Assembly (NCBI GenBank): GCA_023539445.1
Contig: JAKCEW010000015.1
Coordinates: forward strand, 1 to 17,786
Direction: 5' to 3'
Length of the DNA: 17,786 nt
DNA from: Candidatus Terraquivivens yellowstonensis
GTDB lineage: Archaea > Thermoproteota > Nitrososphaeria_A > Caldarchaeales > Wolframiiraptoraceae
The position numbers and the translations under genes are program-made. The notes beneath the pieces are model-generated. The model saw nothing but the letters and a program-made list of their open reading frames with translations. It was not told where the DNA came from and did no database searches. Below, piece by piece: positions 5,718-12,919 of this stretch; position 1 is the first letter of the stretch, and each line of letters begins with the position of its first letter.

Positions 5718-7082
5718 CTATCCTCTCGAAAGACTTTCGATTTTATTCTTGAGCGCTTCCTGTGCCATCTTAACGAGTTCCTTTAACTTCTCTTCCGTCT
5801 TGGCCTCGGCGGTCATCTTTATCTGAGGCATAGTGTTTGAGGGTCTTATGAGAACCCAACCATCCTCAGATATCGCTTTCACACCATCCATCGTATTGAT
5901 TGTGAAACCCTTAGATTCGAAGAACTTCGCGAGTTCCTCCACGACTCTAAATTTGTATTTGTCCGGACAGTCAAATGATGTTATGGGTATTGATGGAAGT
6001 CTCGGAAATCTATCAACAATTTCTGAGAGTTTGTTTTCGCTTTTCGAAATTATCTCGGCCATTTTACAAACCGCAAATATCGCATCGTCAAAACCATAAA
6101 CATCTGAGAAGTATATATGATTGCTCTTTTCTCCACCGATTAGCGCACCGGTCTCCCTTACCTTTCTCATAACGAAGGCCCTACCAACCCTGCTCTCTAT
6201 GGGCTCACAACCGGCTTCCTCTATGACCTTCTTTAGAAAGGATGAGCAGCTTACATCATAAACCACCTTGCCCTTCTTGCCCAGCTTAGTGACAAACACG
6301 GCAAGCGCAACATCTCCTGGCAATATCCTGCCCAGGTCATCAACAAAGACCGCCCTATCCGCATCGCCATCAAAACCAACACCAAAATCGGCTTTAGATC
6401 TGACAACCAGCTGGGAAAGGGGCTGTAAGGTTTCTTGCGTAGGCTCAGGTAAGTGTCCCGGAAAGTTTCCATCTGGTACGTCGTTTATAGCAATAGTTTC
6501 GCAACCCGCTTTCGAAAGAAGTCTTGGGATAAAATCGCATCCAGCACCGTTCGATAGATCGAGAGCTACACGCACTTTTCGTTCTAGCTTAAATCTCCCT
6601 AACAAGAAGTTCTCGTAAACTGGGAGAACGTCTATGTTTTTTTGGTAGCCCTTCTTCTCTGCGATCTTGAATTCATTTTTTAGCGCCATGTCCTTTATCC
6701 TTTCCATACCGAATCCTTCTGACACTGTATCGCCGGTGTTAAGGATAAGTTTGAAACCGTTCCACTCCGGCGGGTTATGTGATGCCGTTACTTGGAAACC
6801 ACCATCCATCTTCAACGCTACAACCCCAAAGTACGCAGCAGGCGTTGGTACGATACCTGCATAGTAAACGTTACATCCAGCATCCATCATTCCACTACTG
6901 AATGCTTTACATAACGTTTCCCCGCTAAGCCTGACGTCCCTGCCGGCAAGGACCTCGCCCTTGTTGCCGATATATGTTCCAAAAACCTTCCCTAATACCA
7001 TCGCAACCTCTTCGTTTATGTCCTTACCAAAGACACCTCTGACATCGTATGCCCTGAAAATGTTTGGGTCAATCATGCCCAT
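5718..7082 (-). CDS. Phosphohexomutase (phosphomannomutase/phosphoglucomutase family)
   Basis: A 454-residue alpha-D-phosphohexomutase, which interconverts sugar 1- and 6-phosphates to feed nucleotide-sugar synthesis. All four active-site loops are present: FRAYDVRG (9-16), the phosphoserine loop TASHNPPEWNGFKL (99-112, S101 catalytic), the metal loop GFDGDADR (236-243), and the phosphate-binding RPSNTMPQIK (413-422). The sugar-specificity loop reads GGEKSNH (316-322), where GEMSGH or GEQSGH is more usual. That prevents a confident choice between mannose, glucose and glucosamine phosphates, so no symbol is given. ATG at 7082 is used; an ATG two codons later at 7076 is equally possible. No clear ribosome site precedes either. 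It lies 31 bp after the F420:NADP oxidoreductase gene and 6 bp before the membrane-protein gene. Confidence 0.88.
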   Translation of the reverse strand: MGMIDPNIFRAYDVRGVFGKDINEEVAMVLGKVFGTYIGNKGEVLAGRDVRLSGETLCKAFSSGMMDAGCNVYYAGIVPTPAAYFGVVALKMDGGFQVTASHNPPEWNGFKLILNTGDTVSEGFGMERIKDMALKNEFKIAEKKGYQKNIDVLPVYENFLLGRFKLERKVRVALDLSNGAGCDFIPRLLSKAGCETIAINDVPDGNFPGHLPEPTQETLQPLSQLVVRSKADFGVGFDGDADRAVFVDDLGRILPGDVALAVFVTKLGKKGKVVYDVSCSSFLKKVIEEAGCEPIESRVGRAFVMRKVRETGALIGGEKSNHIYFSDVYGFDDAIFAVCKMAEIISKSENKLSEIVDRFPRLPSIPITSFDCPDKYKFRVVEELAKFFESKGFTINTMDGVKAISEDGWVLIRPSNTMPQIKMTAEAKTEEKLKELVKMAQEALKNKIESLSRG

Positions 7083-7113
7083 TTATGTTCGTCGCTTGTT
7101 GAAATACATTGCT

Positions 7114-7779
7114 CTATATTTTGATTCCGGTGAAGCGTAAGCCCGAAAATTTGACAGAATATCTTTTGTCTAAAAAGATGAGTAACGAAGTAAACTCTTC
7201 GGCATACCTTGAGTTTCTCAAAGGTCCACCATCGATTGCCCTCACACCATCTATCTTCTGCGCTAGTTGCATGACTAACTGCTTAGCATCCTCATGGTCG
7301 CTGAAGACAAGCACATCGCATTCAACGGGTTTTTCAAGGTCGAGGAGAGCTTCGACTGCAACATTTTGAAATGCTGATACAACTTTGGAATCCTTTAACC
7401 TTTCAGCAACTAGCTCGGCAACTGACCCCGACCATAGACGAACTGGTCTAACCGCTCCACCTATTGTTTCTGCCTCAAGCGGGACGATCACCGATACTAC
7501 AACTTTTCCAATCACGTCGTTTGCTACGGCCTTGAGTATCGGCACCAGACCTACGAGTGGGATAGTAAGGAAAACCACATCTGCTACCTTAGCCGCATTC
7601 TCATTTAACATCCCCTCAACTTTTACGTTGTTACCTAGCTTCGCTCTAACGTTCTTTGCGGCCTCCAGAGCCCTTTCAACACTTCTAGAGCCGATGATTA
7701 CATCCATGCCCGCTTTACAAAATCTCAGCGCTAGACCGAAACCCTGACCAGCAGTACCTCCCAGAAGAGCTATCCTCAT
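7114..7779 (-). CDS. npdG: F420H2:NADP oxidoreductase (Fno/NpdG type)
   Basis: The family moves hydride between coenzyme F420 and NADP. The 221-residue product has the N-terminal Rossmann loop LLGGTAGQGFGLALRF (5-20), then IIGSRSVERA (28-37), where Ser-Arg fits binding of the NADP 2'-phosphate. It also has VFLTIPLVGL, the SVAELVAERLKDSKVVSAFQNV block, and the C-terminal IDGVRAIDGGPLRNSRY segment. These follow the Archaeoglobus enzyme in order and spacing. Position four of the glycine loop is Ala rather than the common Gly. It implies the organism uses F420, although no F420 biosynthesis gene is in view. A TGCTTTTAGAGG element on the minus strand near 7816 could be a promoter with an 11-nt leader. 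The ATG at 7777-7779 is the first methionine of the conserved N-terminus. Confidence 0.85.
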   Translation of the reverse strand: MRIALLGGTAGQGFGLALRFCKAGMDVIIGSRSVERALEAAKNVRAKLGNNVKVEGMLNENAAKVADVVFLTIPLVGLVPILKAVANDVIGKVVVSVIVPLEAETIGGAVRPVRLWSGSVAELVAERLKDSKVVSAFQNVAVEALLDLEKPVECDVLVFSDHEDAKQLVMQLAQKIDGVRAIDGGPLRNSRYAEEFTSLLIFLDKRYSVKFSGLRFTGIKI

Positions 7780-7828
7780 CCCATATTACCCTTCATATTT
7801 TGTTTTGCACTCCTCTAAAAGCATAGCG

Positions 7829-8977
7829 CTATTCTAGCGTCTCGATAAGTAAAAGCGTCTCGTTAACAGCATCATCTAACCCAAGCTTATCCCAAATTTC
7901 TTGAACTATTTCGGGTTTAGATGACGTTTCAGGGTGTCTGGCAATTATCGAGCAACAATCTTTGTATTCCTTCAGGGATAACTCATACGTGCCTATCTGT
8001 TTAGCTAGCCTTATTATCTCTTCTTTATCGTAGGTCAGAAGAGGTCTGTAAACTGGCAAATCCAAACCTCTTTGGGCAGACCAGATGTTACGAAGTGTTT
8101 GGGATGCTACCTGTCCTATGCTATCACCCGTTACTATGCCTAAATAGCCCTCACGTTTTGCTAAAACCTCCGCCAACTTCAGCATGAACTTTCTGAACAA
8201 AACCAGCTCAAGCTTTATGGGCGCGTTCAAAGCTTTCTCTAAGAATTTGTAGTAAGGTGCAACAAACAGTTTCGAGTCTTTACAAAAAGCAGAGAGGTGT
8301 CTAAAGATCTCGAATACCTTGGATTCTCGAACTTCTTGCGCGTCCCTTAACGCATGTAGATGGAGAAAATCTACGTGGCATCCTCTCTTCATCATCAACC
8401 AAGCTGCTACTGGTGAATCCAGACCTCCTGATAAAAGACTCAGGACCTTTCCACTCACGCCAACTGGTAAACCTCCAAGACCCTTTACCCTCTCGAAGTA
8501 TAGGTAAGCTTTCCCGCCGGCAAGTTCTACGAACACCATGACGTCTGGGTTTTCTAGGTCAACGTTCATTCCCGTGCTCTCGAGTATTCTAGCACCGATT
8601 ATCTTGTTGACCTCGATGGATGTGTATGGAAAGTTCTTGTCTGCCCTTTTTGTCTGAACCATAAAACTTTTTGCCTTTATACCGTGCTCCGTAAGCCTTT
8701 TGAGAATATCGCTGACGATTGTGTCTATGTTCTGCTCGCTCTCGTATGCTAGCGTAAACCATGCTATGCCGAACACCGTTCCCAGAGCTCGCTTTATTTC
8801 TTCTGGATCCACATTCGGTTTTAGCTTAACCAATATTCTTCCTCTGAGACGTAAAACATCACATGCCATGTCTTTCAGTGCATGTTTTATATTTTCGACT
8901 AGCGCATTCTCAAAAACAGGTCTGTTGGCACCTTTCGTCCCTATCTCGCCGTAATGAACTAAAGCAACATCGTACAA
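7829..8977 (-). CDS. thiI: tRNA 4-thiouridine synthetase ThiI, no rhodanese domain
   Basis: ThiI adenylates U8 of tRNA and delivers sulfur to form s4U; it can also take part in thiamine thiazole formation. The 382-residue chain has an N-terminal ferredoxin-like region with VHYGEIGTKGANRP (7-20), a THUMP domain (about 60-165), and a PP-loop ATPase with LLSGGLDSPVAAW (181-193). GDSIGQVASQTLRNI (284-298) and YDKEEIIRLAKQIGT (316-330) follow. C342 in KDCCSIIARHP matches the E. coli Cys344 region, with a second Cys (C341) directly before it. The chain ends where E. coli ThiI continues into its rhodanese domain, as is common in archaea, so sulfur must come from another donor. The start is TTG at 8975-8977; the next in-frame upstream codon but one is a stop. 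A TATA-like element at 9001-9013 supports a leaderless start. Confidence 0.92.
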   Translation of the reverse strand: MYDVALVHYGEIGTKGANRPVFENALVENIKHALKDMACDVLRLRGRILVKLKPNVDPEEIKRALGTVFGIAWFTLAYESEQNIDTIVSDILKRLTEHGIKAKSFMVQTKRADKNFPYTSIEVNKIIGARILESTGMNVDLENPDVMVFVELAGGKAYLYFERVKGLGGLPVGVSGKVLSLLSGGLDSPVAAWLMMKRGCHVDFLHLHALRDAQEVRESKVFEIFRHLSAFCKDSKLFVAPYYKFLEKALNAPIKLELVLFRKFMLKLAEVLAKREGYLGIVTGDSIGQVASQTLRNIWSAQRGLDLPVYRPLLTYDKEEIIRLAKQIGTYELSLKEYKDCCSIIARHPETSSKPEIVQEIWDKLGLDDAVNETLLLIETLE

Positions 8978-9000
8978 GCTCTAGGATAAATGCTATACCG

Positions 9001-9013
9001 AGTTTATTAAACC
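9001..9013 (-). promoter_or_regulatory. TATA-like element for thiI
   Basis: GGTTTAATAAACT on the minus strand is centred near 9006, about 28 bp before the TTG start at 8977, the spacing of an archaeal leaderless promoter. It begins at the stop codon of the upstream methylthiotransferase gene. Confidence 0.4.
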
Positions 9014-10308
9014 TAACTTACAACGTTCTCTAGTTTTCCGAATAAGCAGTACGCGGCGGCATCGACGACGCTAACCTCGACGAATTTGCCGAGCAAATCC
9101 CGCTTTGTGTCCAGCACTATCGGTTTATAAGATGCATTTCTGCATACCATCTCACCATACCTTCCTACCTCATCAACTAAGGCCAGGCCGTACCAGCCAA
9201 TCCATCTTTCATTAGATTTTATCGATAGGTCTTTGCAGATTTCTGTCATAACTTTGCTCCTTTCGTCAACTAGCCTTGAAGAGAGGCGCGGAAGTTTGTT
9301 TGCCGGTGTTCCAGGCCTTGGATAAAATTTGGATATGTTAACTATATCGGGCTTTATCTCATTAAGCATCCTTATGCTCATCTCGAAATCCTCTTCAGTC
9401 TCTGTGGGATATCCGACGATTATGTCCGTTGCCAACGTAAGTTCTGGGATTGATTTCCTAAAATTCTCCACTATTTTCTGGTAAAGCTGTGGCGTATATC
9501 CTCTATCCATATCCCTTAGGACCTTGGCGGAGCCGGATTGTAAAGGCAAGTGAAGAAACTTGAAGACCTTCGGGTTCAAATAAGATGCGATCAATCTATC
9601 TAATATGGGCCCTAAGTATATCGGATTCATCATGCCCACTCTGATGAAAAACTCGCCCTGTAGCCCTGCCACCTCGTTTATCAGGTCGGGCAGCATGTTC
9701 CTTCCAAAGTCAAGACCGTAGCTTCCCATATCCTGACTCGTTAACCATATTTCTCGGCAACCATCCTCGAGCATCCTTCGGGCTTCTTCCACCACTTCGC
9801 CCATTGGATAGCTGAAGAATGGCCCTCTTGCTATCGGGACAACGCAGAAGGTGCATCTTGCCCATCTACAACCCTCGGACACAGGCACTATCCCTATGAC
9901 CCTGTTCTTTCTATGCCTACGCAAACCCAGCTTGTTGCAAGTATTCGAGATCGTGTTATTGTATTCTAAATTAATGCGTCTACTAATTACTTCGACGGCT
10001 TTGCAAACATCCCGTGGACCAATAAAAACCGCAGAGGGAGCTACCTTTCTTATCGCTTCCCACTCCGCCGTGACCATGCATCCTGCTATCAAAAGCGGTT
10101 TCCCGCTCTCGTGAAGCTTTTTCGCCCTTTCTAGCATCCTGTCAGAGGTCGGTTTTTTCACAGCACAAGTAACGAGTACATTTAAGTCTGCTTCATCGGG
10201 CTTGTCGACTATGCTAAAGCCAGCTCCCTCTAGCAAGCCAAGAATGATCTCACCATCGGCTTGGTTAGCAGCGCAGCCATAGACTTCTGCGTAGACTTTT
10301 AGTGTCAT
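9013..10308 (-). CDS. tRNA t6A37 methylthiotransferase, CDKAL1/MtaB-like
   Basis: A 431-residue MiaB-family radical-SAM protein. The N-terminal UPF0004 domain holds three cysteines for the auxiliary cluster: C12 in VYGCAANQADGE, C48 in VTCAVKKPT and C77 in AGCMV. The radical-SAM domain follows (about 138-345), with the family landmarks SEGCRWARCTFCVVPIARG, FLHLPLQSGSAKVL and TDIIVGYPTETEEDF. A TRAM-like RNA-binding domain closes the protein (about 366-428). The archaeal branch is expected to add a methylthio group to t6A at tRNA position 37. The odd feature is the radical-SAM cysteine spacing: C147, C152 and C155 give CX4CX2C instead of the CX3CX2C of MiaB, RimO and CDKAL1. The rest of the protein is intact, so I read this as a variant rather than a pseudogene. 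ATG at 10306-10308 begins the conserved LKVYAEVYGC strand. Confidence 0.87.
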   Translation of the reverse strand: MTLKVYAEVYGCAANQADGEIILGLLEGAGFSIVDKPDEADLNVLVTCAVKKPTSDRMLERAKKLHESGKPLLIAGCMVTAEWEAIRKVAPSAVFIGPRDVCKAVEVISRRINLEYNNTISNTCNKLGLRRHRKNRVIGIVPVSEGCRWARCTFCVVPIARGPFFSYPMGEVVEEARRMLEDGCREIWLTSQDMGSYGLDFGRNMLPDLINEVAGLQGEFFIRVGMMNPIYLGPILDRLIASYLNPKVFKFLHLPLQSGSAKVLRDMDRGYTPQLYQKIVENFRKSIPELTLATDIIVGYPTETEEDFEMSIRMLNEIKPDIVNISKFYPRPGTPANKLPRLSSRLVDERSKVMTEICKDLSIKSNERWIGWYGLALVDEVGRYGEMVCRNASYKPIVLDTKRDLLGKFVEVSVVDAAAYCLFGKLENVVS

Positions 10309-10338
10309 CTGTTCGTTTTATGCTTAACGCATACGTAC

Positions 10339-10355
10339 AATAAAAACTTAAAAGG
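10339..10355. promoter_or_regulatory. Shared AT block with divergent TATA-like elements
   Basis: The 53 bp between the minus-strand methylthiotransferase and the plus-strand iron dehydrogenase contain one AT-rich block. Rightward, CTTAAAAG (10347-10354) predicts a start near 10376, just before ATG 10380. Leftward, TTTTTATT read on the minus strand (10339-10346) predicts a start near 10316, about 8 nt before ATG 10308. The two elements abut. Confidence 0.4.
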
Positions 10356-10379
10356 GCATCTATGCAGGAAAGAGTTGTA

Positions 10380-11621
10380 ATGAATGGGTTTAGCATAACG
10401 GAACTCGTTTTTGAACTACGTATGCCCTATGCAAAGTTCGGCGTCGGTGCGCTTTATGAAATAGGTTATGACTTCTCCAAGCTAAAACTAAAGAAGGTTC
10501 TAATTGTAACGGACGATTACATAAGTAAAAAGACGGATTACGTTGAGCGCGCCGTTTCATCGTTTAAACAAAACGGCATCACTGCCGATGTTTGGGACGG
10601 TGTTGAGCCCGAGCCATCAGATACCTCGATACAAGAAGGCATAGAATTTGCTAAGAAGGGTGGATATGATGGTTTCGTGGCCATCGGTGGCGGTAGCTCA
10701 ATAGACACTGCTAAGCTAATAGACCTTTGCACAACATATCCTGCCGAGTTATCCGATTACTTTGCACCACCGATTGGAAAAGGGCTACCAATTCCAGGTC
10801 CCATAAAATTCTTGGTAGCAGTGCCCACAACCTCGGGGACTGGTAGCGAAACCACAGGAACGGCCGTAGTAACCTTCGTGGCTAAAAAATCGAAGTTTGG
10901 CGTAACGCATGAATACTTAATACCTAAGATGGCGATATTGGATCCCCTCCTAACAGTTTCTATGCCGCCAAAACTAACGGCCAGCACTGGTGTGGATGCG
11001 CTCATGCATGCGATAGAGGCATATTTGGCGAAACCTTATAACACGAGGGAGAGGCCGCAATCCCCATCGACTAGGCCTGCCTACCAAGGCTCCATGCCCA
11101 TGACTGATTTCCTTGCTGAGAAGGCAATTCTATTGATCGGAGAACATCTCCCGAAAGCCTATGCAAACGGTCTTAACATAGAAGCAAGGGCGAACATGCA
11201 CCTTGCCGCATTTATAGCCGGTGTTGCTTTCGGCAACGCTGGCGTACACTTGGCTCATGCCCTAGCGCTACCCCTTTCCACGGTCGCGATGGAAAAAGGT
11301 GTGAAATTGCCACATGGTGTGGCGGCAGGGGTTTTTGGGCCAGGTATGCTAAAGGTCTTAGAACCATTCTACCCAGAAAAGTGTTCAATAATAGCAAACT
11401 ACCTGAGCGGAGGGTCCATTCCGTGTGCTCATGAGGCATTGTCGGAACTCATTAAAACCCTAGGTCTTCCTAGCGGTCTTCACGAATTAGGCATAACCGA
11501 AAATGATATAGATGCTTTGGTTGATGCGGCACTCATGAATAAGCGACTTTTATCGATAAGCCCCATTACTCCTGAAAGAGATGTCTTGAAGAAGATAGCA
11601 CTCGAAAGTTTGCGATATTGA
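10380..11621 (+). CDS. Iron-containing alcohol dehydrogenase, hydroxyacid-oxoacid transhydrogenase-like
   Basis: A group III iron-dependent dehydrogenase most like hydroxyacid-oxoacid transhydrogenase (HOT/ADHFE1), which oxidises 4-hydroxybutyrate while reducing 2-oxoglutarate to D-2-hydroxyglutarate without a free nicotinamide. Seen are the nucleotide loop GGGSSIDTAK, then VPTTSGTGSE, and the HOT-type segment RPAYQGSMPMTD with GNAGVHLAHA. Counting from the upstream ATG at 10362, the iron ligands D212, H216, H299 and H318 are kept. The His found four residues after the third ligand in FucO (H267) is Leu303 here, where human HOT has Tyr. The gap between the last two ligands is five residues longer than in FucO. 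The start at 10380 is preferred because the TATA-like element predicts transcription beginning near 10376; 10362 would add six residues. An ordinary NAD-linked alcohol dehydrogenase remains possible. Confidence 0.82.
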   Translation: MNGFSITELVFELRMPYAKFGVGALYEIGYDFSKLKLKKVLIVTDDYISKKTDYVERAVSSFKQNGITADVWDGVEPEPSDTSIQEGIEFAKKGGYDGFVAIGGGSSIDTAKLIDLCTTYPAELSDYFAPPIGKGLPIPGPIKFLVAVPTTSGTGSETTGTAVVTFVAKKSKFGVTHEYLIPKMAILDPLLTVSMPPKLTASTGVDALMHAIEAYLAKPYNTRERPQSPSTRPAYQGSMPMTDFLAEKAILLIGEHLPKAYANGLNIEARANMHLAAFIAGVAFGNAGVHLAHALALPLSTVAMEKGVKLPHGVAAGVFGPGMLKVLEPFYPEKCSIIANYLSGGSIPCAHEALSELIKTLGLPSGLHELGITENDIDALVDAALMNKRLLSISPITPERDVLKKIALESLRY

Positions 11622-11632
11622 TTTTTGAAAAA

Positions 11633-11643
11633 GTTAAATATAG
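11633..11643 (+). promoter_or_regulatory. TATA-like element for the zinc dehydrogenase
   Basis: GTTAAATATAG, preceded by an A-rich BRE-like run, is centred near 11638. It predicts transcription start near 11664 and a 12-nt leader before ATG 11676. It lies only 12 bp after the iron dehydrogenase stop, so the two dehydrogenases probably have separate promoters. Confidence 0.5.
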
Positions 11644-11675
11644 GCGTATGCTTCTAATAAATTACGTGAATATTC

Positions 11676-12869
11676 ATGTCAGAAGAAAAAGTTAAGATGG
11701 CCGGAACATGGCCAGGTAAAGTTGAAATTCTTGAACACCCGATGCCGACACTCAGAGACGACCAGATACTTGTCAGGGTTGAGCTATCCGGAATCTGCGG
11801 AACCGATGCCCATGTCTTCGAGAAAGGCTTCGGGCCGCATAGGATATCTGGTAAGGTAGGCTACCCATTGTACCTCGGACATGAGTACGTAGGTGTGATA
11901 GAGAAGAAGGGCAAAGAAGCCGACAAGAAAATGTTTTACCACACTGAGATACCGCAGGAGGGCGATAGAATCTGGTGGGGTGTGGACCACTACTGTTACG
12001 TATGTGACTGGGAAACTGTGTATGGATGGCAGCAGTGGTGTCTCGGCGCGTTCTTCTACGGGTTTGATGAAACTCCGTTCCACGGTGCATGGAGCCGTTA
12101 CGTCATCATCGAGCCCGGCACCCATATTTGGAAACTTGCAAAACACATAACACCAGAAAAAGGCGTCGTCGTAGAACCTTACATCGTAGGTCTAAGGGCT
12201 GTTGACAAGGTGCTGACACTTCTTTCCATCTCAGAGAAGGAGGCAAACCCTGACGCCGACCTGTTTGTGATATACGGTGCAGGCGCTATTGGAAACGCCG
12301 CGCTTACTGCCCTTAAGACATCGGCTCCGAACTCTATTGCAATCGTGGTCGACCCCAATAAGCACAGGTTAGAGATGGCTAAGAAGCTAGGCGCAGACTA
12401 CGTCCTCAACGTAAAGGAGACCACGCAAGATGAGAGGATAAAGTTCATCAAAGAGATTGCAACAAGCATGGACAGGCCAAGGCTTGGCGACAGATGGGGT
12501 GCAGATGCTGTAATTGATTGCACTGGGAAGAACGCCGATGTGGTAATTCCGGAGGCAATCGAAATTTTAAGACCCATGGGTGTGCTGGATGAGGTCGGCG
12601 CATTCACTGCATTCACAGCCGGCAAATTCACCATAGACCCCCACGAGATCTGTTCTAGAGAATTATTCTTCGTAGGAAGCTGGGCATATCCACTCTCGAC
12701 ATGTGACAAGGGTATCAAGCAAGTCAACAAAGGGCTCTTCGACAAGAAACCATACTACGAAATAATTACTCATAAGCGCAGACTATTGGCTGAGGACATA
12801 ATCGACGGGATCAAGTCCTGCCTTGCAGGCGTTGGCATAAAGCACGTAATAGACCCGTGGAAAGAGTAA
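11676..12869 (+). CDS. Zinc-dependent medium-chain dehydrogenase (alcohol/polyol type)
   Basis: A 397-residue MDR-superfamily dehydrogenase. The catalytic zinc site is visible: C41 in GICGTDAH, H69-E70 in GHEYVG, and the Glu of VVEPYIVGLRA, the last as in sorbitol/threonine dehydrogenases. The cofactor domain has IYGAGAIGNAAL, and VVDPNKHR with an Asp at the end of strand two, which suggests NAD rather than NADP. The structural zinc loop is altered: C107, C110 and C122 remain, but the third cysteine is E113 and the last interval is one residue longer than usual, in an unusually Trp/Tyr-rich loop. MDR enzymes are often near 350 residues, so about 40-50 extra residues are present, partly in this loop and in an acidic insert (about 185-195). 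The substrate cannot be read from sequence. It follows the iron dehydrogenase and precedes the UroD-like gene on the same strand. Confidence 0.85.
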   Translation: MSEEKVKMAGTWPGKVEILEHPMPTLRDDQILVRVELSGICGTDAHVFEKGFGPHRISGKVGYPLYLGHEYVGVIEKKGKEADKKMFYHTEIPQEGDRIWWGVDHYCYVCDWETVYGWQQWCLGAFFYGFDETPFHGAWSRYVIIEPGTHIWKLAKHITPEKGVVVEPYIVGLRAVDKVLTLLSISEKEANPDADLFVIYGAGAIGNAALTALKTSAPNSIAIVVDPNKHRLEMAKKLGADYVLNVKETTQDERIKFIKEIATSMDRPRLGDRWGADAVIDCTGKNADVVIPEAIEILRPMGVLDEVGAFTAFTAGKFTIDPHEICSRELFFVGSWAYPLSTCDKGIKQVNKGLFDKKPYYEIITHKRRLLAEDIIDGIKSCLAGVGIKHVIDPWKE

Positions 12870-12876
12870 AACCAAC

Positions 12877-12911
12877 CTTAATATCTTTTTTATTTTTCTC
12901 TTTTAAGGGAG
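12877..12911 (+). promoter_or_regulatory. T-rich 3' end of the zinc dehydrogenase and start region of the UroD-like gene
   Basis: CTTAATATC (12877-12885) is a TATA candidate for the next gene, with predicted start near 12907. The T6-A-T5 run at 12886-12897 is a plausible U-rich terminator for the preceding gene. AAGGGAG (12905-12911) sits eight bases before ATG 12920 as a possible ribosome site, though it would be at the very 5' end of the predicted transcript. Confidence 0.35.
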
Positions 12912-12919
12912 TTTTTAGG

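Noticed and set aside
7823-7832. Perfect ten-base palindrome ATAGCGCTAT across the thiI stop codon
   Set aside because: It has no loop, is short, partly coding, and is not repeated elsewhere in the window, so chance is adequate.
12857-12919. Upstream extension of the UroD-like gene to a GTG inside the zinc dehydrogenase gene
   Set aside because: It would add a 21-residue Phe-rich segment encoded by the terminator-like T-tract; the family N-terminus begins at the ATG of 12920 with a ribosome site in front.
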